A DNA stretch of 64,000 bases, from the NCBI GenBank assembly GCA_037481875.1, contig JBBFKY010000001.1, positions 186,001-250,000 on the forward strand, written 5' to 3'. A program made the position numbers and the translations under genes. The notes under the pieces are model-generated. The model ran no database searches and had not been told where the DNA came from. It worked only from the letters and a program-made list of their open reading frames with translations. Positions 18,744-27,917 of this stretch are shown here, one piece after another. The first letter of the stretch is position 1. Every line of letters starts with the position of its first letter. This stretch comes from Desulfosoma sp. (GTDB lineage Bacteria; Desulfobacterota; Syntrophobacteria; Syntrophobacterales; DSM-9756).

Positions 18744-20056
18744 GGGTGCAGGGTTCCGGCAATGGCGCGCACTTCGGCCAGGACCCGTTCCAGATCGATG
18801 GTGGCCAGTTGTCGGTTTTCCATGACCACCTGGCCTGCGATGACGGTGTGCCGCACATCGGAAGCTTTGGCCGCGTAAACCAAATGACTGACGGGATCGT
18901 AAACGGGAGTCAAGTGCGGGGCTGAAAAATCCACGACAATAATGTCTGCGGCAAAGCCTGGGCGAATCTGCCCGATGACATCTTTCATTCCCAGTGCTTG
19001 AGCACCGCCACGCGTCGCAAGGCTTAAAACTGTGGCAGCGTTCATGACCGTGGGATCTAAAGTCATTGCCTTATGGATTTTAGCGCAAGTGGCCATTTCC
19101 CCAAAAAGATCGAGATTATTGTTGCTGGCACACCCGTCGGTGCCAAGAGCCACGGACACACCACGCTGAAGAAGCTGGGGTACGGGAGCAATGCCGGACG
19201 CCAACTTGAGATTGCTTTCTGGATTGTGCACCACGTGCACCCCGTGTTCCGTCAGAAGATCCATGTCTTTTTCGTCCAAATCGACACAATGGTCGGCGAT
19301 CAAACGGTCATGGAGCACTCCCAGACCCGCAAGATGGGCAACGGGTCTTTTGCCGTAGCGTGCCATGACTTCGCGAACTTCAGAGGAGTTTTCGGAAAGA
19401 TGGGTGACCAGAGGAACATTGTATTGATGAGCCAAGTCCAAACAGCGACGATAGAGTTCCTCTGAACAAGTGTAGGGGGCGTGAGGTTCGACAGCTACAC
19501 GAATCAGAGGGTCGTTACGCCACTCAAGGATCAAGTCTTCTGTGAATCGCAAGCCGTTTTCCACGGGGCCGTAGTGAGGTGACGGAAAATCGTAGAGGAC
19601 TTCCCCGACCAATGCGCGCATTCCAGCCTCTTTAGCAGCCTGCGCAACCTTGTGCTCAAAAAGATACATGTCACAAAAAGTTGTGGCGCCCGAGAGAATC
19701 ATCTCTGCACAGCCCAAAAGAGATCCCCAGTAGACCCAGTCTTCGTTCAGGCGGCTTTCAGCGGGAAAGATATAATTCTGCAGCCAGTCCATGAGTGGGA
19801 GATCATCGGCGAGCCCTCGAAATAGGGTCATGGCTACATGGGTATGGGCATTGACCAAACCCGGCAGTACCACGCATCGTGTAGCGTCCAAGGTTCGTAA
19901 CGCCTTGAAACGATTCTTGATGTGATTTGTGGAACCCAAAGCCTCGATACGTCCATTAGTCACGGCTACGGCACCGTCGTCCAGGACGAGCCCTTCGTCG
20001 TCCAGGGTCACAATGAGGCCATGAACGATCAGAAGATCACAGGGAGTCTTTTTCAT
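18740..20056 (-). CDS. mtaD: 5-methylthioadenosine/S-adenosylhomocysteine deaminase (copy 1)
   Basis: 438-residue amidohydrolase with all family residues: LPGLVNAHTHVAMTLFRG, the long WLQNYIFPAESRL helix, HAPYTCSEEL, VTHLSENSSEVREV, DHCVDLDEKD and ALGTDGCASNNNLDLFGEM. Copies 1 and 2 are clearly paralogous along their whole length. The enzyme converts MTA or SAH to the inosine derivative and ammonia in the cytoplasm. Its start overlaps the end of the purine nucleoside phosphorylase gene by 20 bp, so deamination and phosphorolysis are probably consecutive steps of one salvage route. Confidence 0.87.
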   Translation of the reverse strand: MKKTPCDLLIVHGLIVTLDDEGLVLDDGAVAVTNGRIEALGSTNHIKNRFKALRTLDATRCVVLPGLVNAHTHVAMTLFRGLADDLPLMDWLQNYIFPAESRLNEDWVYWGSLLGCAEMILSGATTFCDMYLFEHKVAQAAKEAGMRALVGEVLYDFPSPHYGPVENGLRFTEDLILEWRNDPLIRVAVEPHAPYTCSEELYRRCLDLAHQYNVPLVTHLSENSSEVREVMARYGKRPVAHLAGLGVLHDRLIADHCVDLDEKDMDLLTEHGVHVVHNPESNLKLASGIAPVPQLLQRGVSVALGTDGCASNNNLDLFGEMATCAKIHKAMTLDPTVMNAATVLSLATRGGAQALGMKDVIGQIRPGFAADIIVVDFSAPHLTPVYDPVSHLVYAAKASDVRHTVIAGQVVMENRQLATIDLERVLAEVRAIAGTLHP

Positions 20057-20912
20057 TATTTTTGAAGTCCTCTAGGTTCTTGGAAATACCGGGTAAACAA
20101 CGTTCTAAAAGATGCATGAGTTTGGGGCCGGCGGCAGAAGCCGTCTCAATCACTTTTTCCAAAGGCACGGGTTCGTAGCAGTCCGGGCGGTTGACATTAG
20201 AGATCACCGAAATGCCGATGACTTTTAAACCTGCATGGACGGCTGCGATCACTTCCATCACTGTGGACATGCCCACGGCGTCGGCACCGGCAGCTCTAAG
20301 CAACCGAGTTTCTGCCGCCGTTTCCATGCTGGGACCTAACACTCCTACGTAAACCCCTTCTCTCAGGCGCAAGCCCGCCTTCAAGGCTTCCTCTCGAACA
20401 ATCTCCTGCAGTTTTCGGCAATAAGGTTCAGTCATGTCGGGAAACCGAGGTCCTAAGGCGTCCAAGTTGGGGCCTACAAGAGGGTTTTGTCCTGTGAAGT
20501 TAATGTGGTCTGTGATGAGCATCAAATCACCGGGTTGAAAAAGTGGGTTTAAGCCTCCGGCGGCGTTGGACAGGATCAATACCTTGATTCCCAGACGGGC
20601 TAAGAGTCTAATGGGAAAAGCGATCTCCATGGGCGTATAGCCCTCATAGAGGTGAAATCGCCCTTGAAGAGCCACAACAGGCACTCCCGCCCACGTGCCC
20701 CACAGGTAGCGTCCCCGGTGGCTAGGTACTGTAGAGACGGGATGATGAGGCACGGCTTCGTAAGGGAGTTCTCCTTGCACGATCATGGCTTCTGCGACGC
20801 CGCCTAGTCCTGTGCCCAAAACAAGCGCGCAACGGGGACGATTCCCCATTGCGGAAGCAAACACCTTGGTTGCTTGTTGAAGCTGAACCATGCTTAAAGA
20901 AGAGTCAAACAT
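20037..20912 (-). CDS. Purine nucleoside phosphorylase (trimeric type)
   Basis: About 291 residues from the ATG at 20912 (MFDSSLSMVQLQ), which has AAGGAA at a spacing of 8. Longer frames add a non-conserved extension. Motifs: VLGTGLGGVAEAM, HRGRYLWGTWAGVPVVALQGRFHLYEGY (shown here in two parts by function: phosphate loop and catalytic His), LSNAAGGLNP, GVLGPSMETAAE, VGMSTVMEVIAA and ISNVN. The Asn in the last motif suggests 6-oxopurine (inosine/guanosine) specificity, matching the inosine-type products of the two deaminases encoded just downstream. MTA phosphorylase is the alternative but fits the residues less well. Confidence 0.87.
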   Translation of the reverse strand: MFDSSLSMVQLQQATKVFASAMGNRPRCALVLGTGLGGVAEAMIVQGELPYEAVPHHPVSTVPSHRGRYLWGTWAGVPVVALQGRFHLYEGYTPMEIAFPIRLLARLGIKVLILSNAAGGLNPLFQPGDLMLITDHINFTGQNPLVGPNLDALGPRFPDMTEPYCRKLQEIVREEALKAGLRLREGVYVGVLGPSMETAAETRLLRAAGADAVGMSTVMEVIAAVHAGLKVIGISVISNVNRPDCYEPVPLEKVIETASAAGPKLMHLLERCLPGISKNLEDFKNNEKDSL

Positions 20913-20978
20913 TGGCTTTTTCCTTGCTGTGGAGCCTGATGACAGCATCTCGTAAACATCAAAAGAACAAACCATCAA

Positions 20979-21006
20979 TTGACAGAAAGCCACCTTTTTG
21001 TAAAGA
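20979..21006 (+). promoter_or_regulatory. Candidate promoter for the phosphate transporter genes
   Basis: A perfect TTGACA (20979-20984) is followed after 16 bp by TAAAGA (21001-21006), a weak -10 box. It lies 60 bp before the transporter start, in the divergent gap between pnp and pit. No clear PHO-box-like direct repeats were seen. Confidence 0.4.
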
Positions 21007-21065
21007 TCCGCCGACTTGAATGTCATGAACGCGCAAAAGATTTCAAGTGAACCCATTAGGGCAAG

Positions 21066-22301
21066 GTGGTGCGGGTGCCGGAGATTATTTTAATTTTAGG
21101 GATGGTTGCCGGTGCTTACATGGCCTGGAACATCGGCGCCAATGACGTGGCCAACGGTATGGCTTCAGCCGTTGGGGCGAAAGCCATCACATTGCGCCAG
21201 GCGGTCATTATCGGGGGCCTTCTTGATTTTATCGGGGCGACTTTCATCGGTTCCCATGTGACAACCACCATACGGGAAAACATTTTGTTGGCAGAGAAAA
21301 TCACCCAAGATCCTCACGTTATGATGCTGGGCTTGTTGGCGGTACTCCTTTGCGCGGCGTTTTGGGTTTTTTTTGCTACTTGGAGCCATTTGCCTGTGTC
21401 CACGACCCATTCCATTATTGGAGCCCTTGTTGGCTTTGGGATTGTTTCGGGAGGGCTTCGAGCGATTCAATGGGTCAAAATTAGTGCCATTGTGGCAAGC
21501 TGGATCATTTCTCCCATCTTTGCAGGATTCCTTGCTTTTTTGACCTTTCACTTCATTCGCAAAAGTATTCTGGAAAAACGCAACGCCTTCGTGCGGGCTC
21601 TGCGCTGGAGCCCCCTTTTTGCCGGGGCCACCATTTTCATTGTGGTGCTTTCGTTTTTAATGAAAACCCCGCTGGGGAAAAGCCTTCGTGTTTCGGGGTG
21701 GGGAGCTTTGGGCATTGCGTTCGGCCTCGCACTTGCTCTTAGTCTGATAGCCCAAGAGTGGTTGGGGAAGACCATTCGAAAGATTGATGAAGAGGGTGTG
21801 GAAGAAATCTTTCGCCGCTTTCAAGTGTTCACCTCCTGTTATGTGGCTTTGGCCCATGGGGCCAACGATGTGGCCAACGCCGTCGGACCTATGGCTGGCA
21901 TTTATGCAATCTACGTCTCCCAGACGGTGGCTACGACAACACCCGTGCCCGACTGGCTTTTGGCTTGCGGAGGTTTTTTTATTGCCCTTGGTGTCTTCAC
22001 TTGGGGATATCGTGTTATTGAAACCTTGGGCACCCGAATCACCACGCTGACCAACACGCGAGGGTTTGCGGTGGACTTTGGAACGGCCACTTCCGTTCTT
22101 GTGGCTTCCAAATTGGGCCTTCCCGTTTCGACGACCCATGCCGCCGTGGGAGCCGTAATCGGTGTGGGGCTTGGCGGCGGATTGGCGGCTGTTGATTTTA
22201 AGATAGTTTTTAGAATTATCATCTATTGGATCATCACCCTACCTTTGGCGGCCATCCCGACCATGGTGATTTTCAAGGTGCTGATGTGGATCTTTCGTTA
22301 G
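21066..22301 (+). CDS. pit: Inorganic phosphate transporter, PiT family
   Basis: 411-residue inner-membrane protein with about ten transmembrane segments. It has both copies of the PiT signature, one in each inverted half: GANDVANGMASAVGA near residue 24 and HGANDVANAVGPMAG near residue 262. Each is followed by a PVSTTH segment. It takes up phosphate with a proton or sodium ion. The start is a GTG at 21066 with weak ribosome-binding signal (AGGGCAAG). The accessory DUF47 gene follows after 15 bp. Confidence 0.92.
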   Translation: MVRVPEIILILGMVAGAYMAWNIGANDVANGMASAVGAKAITLRQAVIIGGLLDFIGATFIGSHVTTTIRENILLAEKITQDPHVMMLGLLAVLLCAAFWVFFATWSHLPVSTTHSIIGALVGFGIVSGGLRAIQWVKISAIVASWIISPIFAGFLAFLTFHFIRKSILEKRNAFVRALRWSPLFAGATIFIVVLSFLMKTPLGKSLRVSGWGALGIAFGLALALSLIAQEWLGKTIRKIDEEGVEEIFRRFQVFTSCYVALAHGANDVANAVGPMAGIYAIYVSQTVATTTPVPDWLLACGGFFIALGVFTWGYRVIETLGTRITTLTNTRGFAVDFGTATSVLVASKLGLPVSTTHAAVGAVIGVGLGGGLAAVDFKIVFRIIIYWIITLPLAAIPTMVIFKVLMWIFR

Positions 22302-22316
22302 ATAAGGAGACAGGCC

Positions 22317-22985
22317 ATGCGTTCGGCGTTCTTCAGTATCTTTCGCAAGTCTCCCTTTGAAGGCTTATTGCGCCATGCGGAAATCGTTCGGGAAGTGGCG
22401 CCTCTTTTCCGAATGGCTTTTATTTCTTACCTGGATGAAAGCCGAGCGGATTTTGAAAAATACCATAACAAAGTCACTCTTTTGGAAAGTGAAGGGGATG
22501 CCGTTAAACGCAACATTCGAGGTCATCTGCCTCGAGGTATTCTTCTTCCCATGGATAAGTTTCAGTTGCTTTGGTATTTGCGGGAACAGGACAAGATCCT
22601 GGATGCGGCTCAGGACTCTTTGCACTGGCTTTCCTACCGCCAGACCCATATTCCCGATGAATTTGTGGATGATCTCTTGTTGCTGGTGGACAAAATCACC
22701 AGCGTACTGAAATCCGTACATCCCATGGTGGCTGCGGCGGAAAGCTATTTTCAAAGTTTTTCAGAAAATCATCGTGCCATGGTCAAGAGCACCATCAAGC
22801 AAATACGAGAATATGAGTTCGAATCGGATCAGGTGGAACGAAAGCTTCTCTCGGATTTTCTTAATTATCCCTTTGACAATCCCACCTCGGCTTTTCATCT
22901 CGTGCGTCTCGTGGAGTACATGGGAGACATTTCCAACCACGCACAAAACGCCGGGGACATGATGCGAGCCATGATCGCCCGTTAG
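22317..22985 (+). CDS. DUF47 family (PhoU-like) phosphate transport accessory protein
   Basis: 222 residues, all helical, with EGDAVKRNIRGHLPRGILLPMDKFQLLWYL (split: KRNIRGHL and PMDKFQLL motifs) and the second PhoU-like half EFESDQVERKLLSDF. DUF47 proteins accompany PiT transporters and are thought to modulate them. The ATG is preceded by AAGGAGACAGGCC. The stop at 22985 is only 13 bp before the hrpA start, and a strong terminator follows within the hrpA N-terminal codons. Confidence 0.85.
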   Translation: MRSAFFSIFRKSPFEGLLRHAEIVREVAPLFRMAFISYLDESRADFEKYHNKVTLLESEGDAVKRNIRGHLPRGILLPMDKFQLLWYLREQDKILDAAQDSLHWLSYRQTHIPDEFVDDLLLLVDKITSVLKSVHPMVAAAESYFQSFSENHRAMVKSTIKQIREYEFESDQVERKLLSDFLNYPFDNPTSAFHLVRLVEYMGDISNHAQNAGDMMRAMIAR

Positions 22986-22998
22986 GTCTCATTGGAAT

Positions 22999-25900
22999 AT
23001 GACTGCTTCCATGTCGCACCGAAAGCCCTCGGGAAGCCATGAATTTCCCGAGGGTTTTTTATCTGCATCGAGCCCGCCGTCACTCCTACCCCCTCGATGG
23101 TCCTACCCGGACGATTTACCCATTACGGAGAAGAAAGACCTCATTGTCGAAGCTCTTCGCCGTCATCGGGTGGTGGTGGTGACCGGGGATACCGGCTCAG
23201 GTAAGAGCACCCAGTTGCCGAAAATGTGTCTGGAAGCCGGTTTGGGTGAAAGAAGGCTTATCGGCATAACGCAGCCCAGGCGCCTTGCCGCGGTGACTCT
23301 GGCCCGTCGCGTTGCGGAAGAACTGCAAGAACCCCTCGGTGGTCTGGTGGGCTATAAGATTCGTTTTCAGGAGCGGCTTTCGAAGCGAACCCGCGTCAAG
23401 TTCATGACCGATGGGATTCTGCTGGCGGAAGCCCAAACCGATCGTTTTTTCAAAAGTTATGATGTGGTGATTGTGGATGAAGCCCATGAACGAAGCCTGA
23501 ACATCGATTTTCTTCTCGGCCTGCTCCGCAAGGCTATGTCACGGCGTCCCGACCTGAAAATTGTCATCACCTCGGCGACCATCGATCCGGAAAGTTTTTC
23601 AAAGGCCTTTGACAATGCGCCTATGATCAAAGTGACAGGGCGAACGTATCCTGTGGAGATACGGTATCGACCTCCGCAGCCCGACACTCAAGAAGAGAGC
23701 ACGGCTGTGGATTTGGCCGTGGAAGCCGTCGCCGATCTCAAAAAGGAAGGGCTTCGTGGGGACATCCTCGTCTTCATGCCCACGGAAAACGACATTCGAG
23801 AAACCTGCACTCGGTTGCAGGAAGCCTATGGATCATCGACGGCGGTCTTGCCCCTTTATGGAAGGCTTGCAGAAGCGGACCAGGAAAAAGTCTTTCAGCT
23901 TCTTTCTCAGGAAAAGATCGTTGTCGCCACCAACGTTGCGGAAACTTCGGTCACCATCCCAGGGATTTGTTGTGTGGTGGACACCGGACTTGCTCGCTTG
24001 GCCGTTTACAACCCTCGAAGCCGCACTCAAGGTCTGCCGGTGGTGCCGATATCGCAGGCCAGCGCGGATCAAAGGGCCGGTCGTTGCGGCCGTACGGGGC
24101 CCGGCGTGTGTGTGCGACTCTATGCCCAAGAAGATTATGCGAGCCGTCCTAAGTATACAGCGCCGGAAATCCTAAGATCCAACCTGGCTGATGTCATTTT
24201 GAAAATGTTGGCTTGGCGTTTCGGCGATGTCAGATCCTTTCCATTTCTAAACCCGCCATCTGCCGCCGCCGTCAAAGATGGGTATGCGGTGCTCATGGAG
24301 TTGGGCGCTGTGGACCACCATCATCGCCTGACGGACCTGGGACGTATGATGGCGCGGTTCCCTTTGGACCCTCGCATCGCCCGCATGCTCATTCAAGCGG
24401 AAAGAGAAGGGGTCTTGGAAGAGGTGACCGTTTTGTGTGCCGCCCTCAGTATTCAAGACCCGAGAGAAAGGCCTTTTGAAGTCCAAGAACAAGCGGATCA
24501 GATCCATGCGCGGTTTCGAGACCGACGTTCCGATTTCCTTACACTCCTGAACATCTGGAGAACCTACCAACAAAAACGCCGTGAAGGTGCGTCTCAATCC
24601 CAGTTGCGAGCCTTTTGTCGGGAGCATTTCCTGTCGTATCGTCGTATGCGCGAATGGGCTCAGGTGGTGGAAGAGATCCAAGCCATCCTGGACGAAGTGG
24701 GGCTTGCTGGAGCGGTTCGCGAGGAGGAAACAGGAGCTTCCTATGAAGCCATTCATCGAAGTGTGGCTTCCGGCTACTTGAGCCATGTGGCGCTTAAGAA
24801 AGAAAAGAACATTTATCTGGGTTCCAAAGGCCGCCGGATCATGCTTTTTCCCGGCTCCAGCCTCTTTAACAGAGGCGGCGACTGGATCGTGGCAGCGGAA
24901 ATCGTTCAAACAAGCCGTCTTTTTGCACGTATGGCCGCCGACATCGAGCCTGCTTGGTTGGAGGATTTGGGACGCCATCTGACCAAATCCCATGTCTCGG
25001 CTCCACACTGGGAAAAAAAGCGTGGTCATGTGGTAGCCTTTGAAAGGGTGACCCTTTACGGTCTTCCCATTGTGGAAAAGAGACCCGTGGATTTTGCACG
25101 ACATGATCCCGAAGAAGCACGCCGAATTTTTATTCGATCGGCCCTTGTGGAAGGAGACTTGCCCAAGCTGTACGGTTTTTACGAATACAATCAAAAGCTT
25201 CGTGAAAGCTTGGAAAATGTGGAAGACAAGCTTCGACGTCGAGGCGTGCTCATCGATGATGAGGACATTTTTGCCTTTTATGATCGGCGCATTCCTTTGC
25301 TTTCCGACATCGGTTCTTTTGACAAGTGGTTAAAGGACCAAGGCGGTGACGCTCGTCTCCGTATGAAGAAAGAGGATTTCTTCAAGGAAGGCCTGGGCTC
25401 CTGGGGACTTGAACAGTATCCCGACACTCTCGATTTGGGAGAATGCCGTCTGCCGCTACGTTACAGTTTTTGCCCGGGAGAAGAAACGGACGGCGTGACG
25501 GTGACCGTGCCTATTCACGTGCTCACACGTCTAAAGGCGGAAGATTTTGAATGGCTTGTTCCCGGTCTTCTTGAAGAAAAAATTCTCGTGCTGTTGAAAA
25601 GCTTACCGAAAACCCTTCGACGACAGCTGGCTCCATTGTCCGAAACAGCCCGAAAAATTGTTCGGCATCTTCCTTTCGGACAGGGAGATTTTTACACGGC
25701 CATGGAACAGACTGTTTTCGAACTTTACGGTTTGCATGTGCCAAGGTCTCTGTGGCCTCGAGAAGCCCTTTCCAATCATTTGAGAATGCGTTTTGAAGTG
25801 GTGGACGAAAAAGGTCGCGTGCTGCAATCTGGCAGAGACTTGGCGCAGCTCCAAAAGCACACCTGTCAAGTTTATCACGATGTGGTTTGGGATGAAGCGC

Positions 25901-26856
25901 GTCGGCAGTGGGAACGCACCGGTTTGACTTCCTGGGATTTTGGAACCCTTCCGGAAAAAATCGAGCTCGGGCGTGACGCCTATGGTGTCATGCGGTATGC
26001 CTACCCTGGGCTTCAGGCCGAAGGTACGAGTGTGTCCATCCGTCTCTTCGGGGATCTCCAATCGGCTCAAGAAGCCACTCGAGACGGTTTGCTCGTTCTT
26101 TACCAGCATGCTTTCGCTCCATTCCTCAAAGGACTTCGCAAAGAATGGATCCTGACGCTACCCGGAAAACGTTCCGAATCCGATCAGGCGCCCCTGCCTC
26201 TGAGGGCTCTTCATTTTCTCGGCCAACTGGGTGAAGCGCAGAAGCAAGCGCATGTTTATATGCTTCGAGAACTTTTCGATCTCCACGATCCACAACCCCT
26301 AGACGAAGAAAAATACAGGCAGACCCTCCGGGAACTTCCACCACAGCTGGACAGCCGTGCTCGACGACTCTGGTCTGAGGTCATAGCCGTGCTTAAAGCT
26401 CGTGCGGAAGTGGACGCTACGCTCGAAAAATTTCGCTCAAAGAGCGCTACCACGGCCATGGCATTGGAACGATTGCAAGCTGTGGAACAAGAGATGAATG
26501 CCTTGGTCCCTCAGGATTTTTTGAGCCGGTATCGGAGTGCCGTAATGCGGGAGTTGCCGAGATACCTTCGAGGGCTGGTTTTCCGGGCTGAACGGGCCTA
26601 CGTGGCTCCAGAAAAGGATCTGCAGAAATGGGCCGAAGTGGCTCCTTTTGTGGATCGTTATCGACGAGCTCGAGAAAACCTTGCCCAGGATGCTCCGGCT
26701 CAGATTCGTGAGTTCCTTGACGAGATGCGCTGGATGATAGAAGAATACAAACTCTCTGTGTTTGCACCGGAGGTGAAGAGGCGTTACGCTGTTTCGGCCG
26801 GGCGTCTGGAAAAGAAATGGGCCGAATACGAAAAATGGATGGGTTTAAGACCATGA
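22999..26856 (+). CDS. hrpA: ATP-dependent RNA helicase HrpA (DEAH family)
   Basis: 1285 residues, the length of HrpA. Order: Walker A GDTGSGKSTQLP near residue 66, DEAH ERSLNIDFLLG near 159, SATI, NVAETSVTIPG, QRAGRCGRTGPG, then helicase-associated and OB regions and a long DUF3418 C-terminus. E. coli HrpA unwinds mRNA structure and clears stalled or collided ribosomes. The first 20 codons cover a perfect Rho-independent terminator (23026-23060). No ATG, GTG or TTG in frame lies between that terminator and the conserved YPDDLPITEKK segment, so the start at 22999 or 23011 appears genuine. The stop overlaps the next ATG by 4 bp. Confidence 0.93.
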   Translation: MTASMSHRKPSGSHEFPEGFLSASSPPSLLPPRWSYPDDLPITEKKDLIVEALRRHRVVVVTGDTGSGKSTQLPKMCLEAGLGERRLIGITQPRRLAAVTLARRVAEELQEPLGGLVGYKIRFQERLSKRTRVKFMTDGILLAEAQTDRFFKSYDVVIVDEAHERSLNIDFLLGLLRKAMSRRPDLKIVITSATIDPESFSKAFDNAPMIKVTGRTYPVEIRYRPPQPDTQEESTAVDLAVEAVADLKKEGLRGDILVFMPTENDIRETCTRLQEAYGSSTAVLPLYGRLAEADQEKVFQLLSQEKIVVATNVAETSVTIPGICCVVDTGLARLAVYNPRSRTQGLPVVPISQASADQRAGRCGRTGPGVCVRLYAQEDYASRPKYTAPEILRSNLADVILKMLAWRFGDVRSFPFLNPPSAAAVKDGYAVLMELGAVDHHHRLTDLGRMMARFPLDPRIARMLIQAEREGVLEEVTVLCAALSIQDPRERPFEVQEQADQIHARFRDRRSDFLTLLNIWRTYQQKRREGASQSQLRAFCREHFLSYRRMREWAQVVEEIQAILDEVGLAGAVREEETGASYEAIHRSVASGYLSHVALKKEKNIYLGSKGRRIMLFPGSSLFNRGGDWIVAAEIVQTSRLFARMAADIEPAWLEDLGRHLTKSHVSAPHWEKKRGHVVAFERVTLYGLPIVEKRPVDFARHDPEEARRIFIRSALVEGDLPKLYGFYEYNQKLRESLENVEDKLRRRGVLIDDEDIFAFYDRRIPLLSDIGSFDKWLKDQGGDARLRMKKEDFFKEGLGSWGLEQYPDTLDLGECRLPLRYSFCPGEETDGVTVTVPIHVLTRLKAEDFEWLVPGLLEEKILVLLKSLPKTLRRQLAPLSETARKIVRHLPFGQGDFYTAMEQTVFELYGLHVPRSLWPREALSNHLRMRFEVVDEKGRVLQSGRDLAQLQKHTCQVYHDVVWDEARRQWERTGLTSWDFGTLPEKIELGRDAYGVMRYAYPGLQAEGTSVSIRLFGDLQSAQEATRDGLLVLYQHAFAPFLKGLRKEWILTLPGKRSESDQAPLPLRALHFLGQLGEAQKQAHVYMLRELFDLHDPQPLDEEKYRQTLRELPPQLDSRARRLWSEVIAVLKARAEVDATLEKFRSKSATTAMALERLQAVEQEMNALVPQDFLSRYRSAVMRELPRYLRGLVFRAERAYVAPEKDLQKWAEVAPFVDRYRRARENLAQDAPAQIREFLDEMRWMIEEYKLSVFAPEVKRRYAVSAGRLEKKWAEYEKWMGLRP
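23026..23060 (+). terminator. Perfect Rho-independent terminator inside the first codons of hrpA
   Basis: CCCTCGGGAA (23026-23035) pairs perfectly with TTCCCGAGGG (23045-23054) across a 9-nt loop and is followed directly by six T. Flanking A bases at 23022-23024 extend the stem into the T tract. It ends transcripts of the phosphate transport genes but begins 27 bp after the hrpA ATG at 22999, so it lies within translated sequence. Confidence 0.88.
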
Positions 26857-27713
26857 AATCCCATGTTGCCTTAGGGGATCTTGATAGAATTCTCAGCCAG
26901 TCAGACCTCCTACAGAAGCACATTATGGATCGACTGGCCCCCTTTCACCCTACAGACGCATCCAGCGACGAGTCCTGGAAGCAACGGCGATCGTTATCCA
27001 GTGTGCTTGTGCTCTTGGGCTGCGGTCTGCAGGAAAATGGGTGCGATCAGGAACCCTGCCTGATCCTTAACCGCCGTTCCCGGCACGTACGCCAAAGTGG
27101 GGACTTGTGCTGTCCCGGAGGCACTGTGGAACCGCGACTGGATCCTATTTTGGCGAAAGCCCTTTCCTTGCCGGGATTACCTCTGTCTCGGTGGCCTCAT
27201 TGGTCAACGCTTCGCCGAAATGTCCCCCAAGCGGCTCAGCAACTAGCCTTGCTCCTGGCCACGAGCTTGAGGGAAAGCTGGGAAGAGATGCGCCTTAATC
27301 CGTTTTTTGTCCGTTTCCTTGGCCCCTTGCCGGCGGAAAGGTTGCGTTTGTTCGTTCGAGTCATTCATCCGTTGGTTGGATGGATTTCTCGGCCGCATCG
27401 TTTTGTGACCAACTGGGAAGTGGATCGCATTGTCAACATCCCTTTGCGACAACTTCTGAACCCTGACCATTACTACCGCTACAGGTTATACGTGGATCCC
27501 GAAGTGCAAAGTTCCGTAGAGCCCCCGCCTCAGGATTTTCCCTGTTTTTTGCATCAAGACGGCGTGCATGTGGAAATCTTGTGGGGAGCTACATTTCGTA
27601 TTGTGACCCTTTTCCTTTCCAAGGTCTTTGACTTTTCGCCTCCGGACGTGTCTCACCGACCCATTGTTCCAGGCTTTCTGAATGCGGCTTACCTCAATGG
27701 CACCAAAGTCTAA
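26853..27713 (+). CDS. Nudix hydrolase, CoA-pyrophosphatase-like, with an enlarged Nudix box
   Basis: About 286 residues from the ATG at 26853, which overlaps the hrpA stop (ATGA). RRSRHVRQSGDLCCPGGTVEP corresponds to the HxGxxxFPGG region of NudL-like proteins (shown: 'HVRQSGDLCCPGG'), and LATSLRESWEEMRLNP to the RExxEExG helix. About 45 residues separate the two parts, more than the usual spacing, and the canonical Gly after EE is Arg. The metal-binding Glu residues remain. Likely substrate: CoA or another dinucleotide-like pyrophosphate, but activity is uncertain because of the insertion. Confidence 0.65.
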   Translation: MKSHVALGDLDRILSQSDLLQKHIMDRLAPFHPTDASSDESWKQRRSLSSVLVLLGCGLQENGCDQEPCLILNRRSRHVRQSGDLCCPGGTVEPRLDPILAKALSLPGLPLSRWPHWSTLRRNVPQAAQQLALLLATSLRESWEEMRLNPFFVRFLGPLPAERLRLFVRVIHPLVGWISRPHRFVTNWEVDRIVNIPLRQLLNPDHYYRYRLYVDPEVQSSVEPPPQDFPCFLHQDGVHVEILWGATFRIVTLFLSKVFDFSPPDVSHRPIVPGFLNAAYLNGTKV

Positions 27714-27781
27714 TGCACAAGCTCCTTGGACCTTTCCAAGAACGACAAAGGCCGTTGCATTGAATGCCGTTTGAAAGGGAA

Positions 27782-27800
27782 GGCGAGGCGCCGCCTCGCC
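27782..27800. terminator. GC-rich hairpin between convergent genes (possible bidirectional terminator)
   Basis: GGCGAGGC (27782-27789) and GCCTCGCC (27793-27800) form a perfect 8-bp stem with a 3-nt loop between the convergent Nudix and DUF3786 genes. Neither side carries a T tract, so intrinsic termination is uncertain. Confidence 0.3.
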
Positions 27801-27917
27801 ACCACATCATTTAAACTCCGCTGCGATGACGAACCTGTAAGGTGGAGCGTGGTCTCCGCCGTTCCATTTCTTCTGAAGGGGCGTTGTCGCTGAAGATCTC
27901 GCAAGCCGCCCTGTGTC

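Noticed and set aside
24247-25194. 315-codon minus-strand frame inside hrpA
   Set aside because: Antisense shadow of a well-conserved helicase gene, without an independent start signal.
27710-27904. 64-codon minus-strand frame between the Nudix and DUF3786 genes
   Set aside because: It runs through a GC-rich hairpin, has no ribosome-binding site and has an Arg/Ser/Pro-rich composition typical of non-coding frames.
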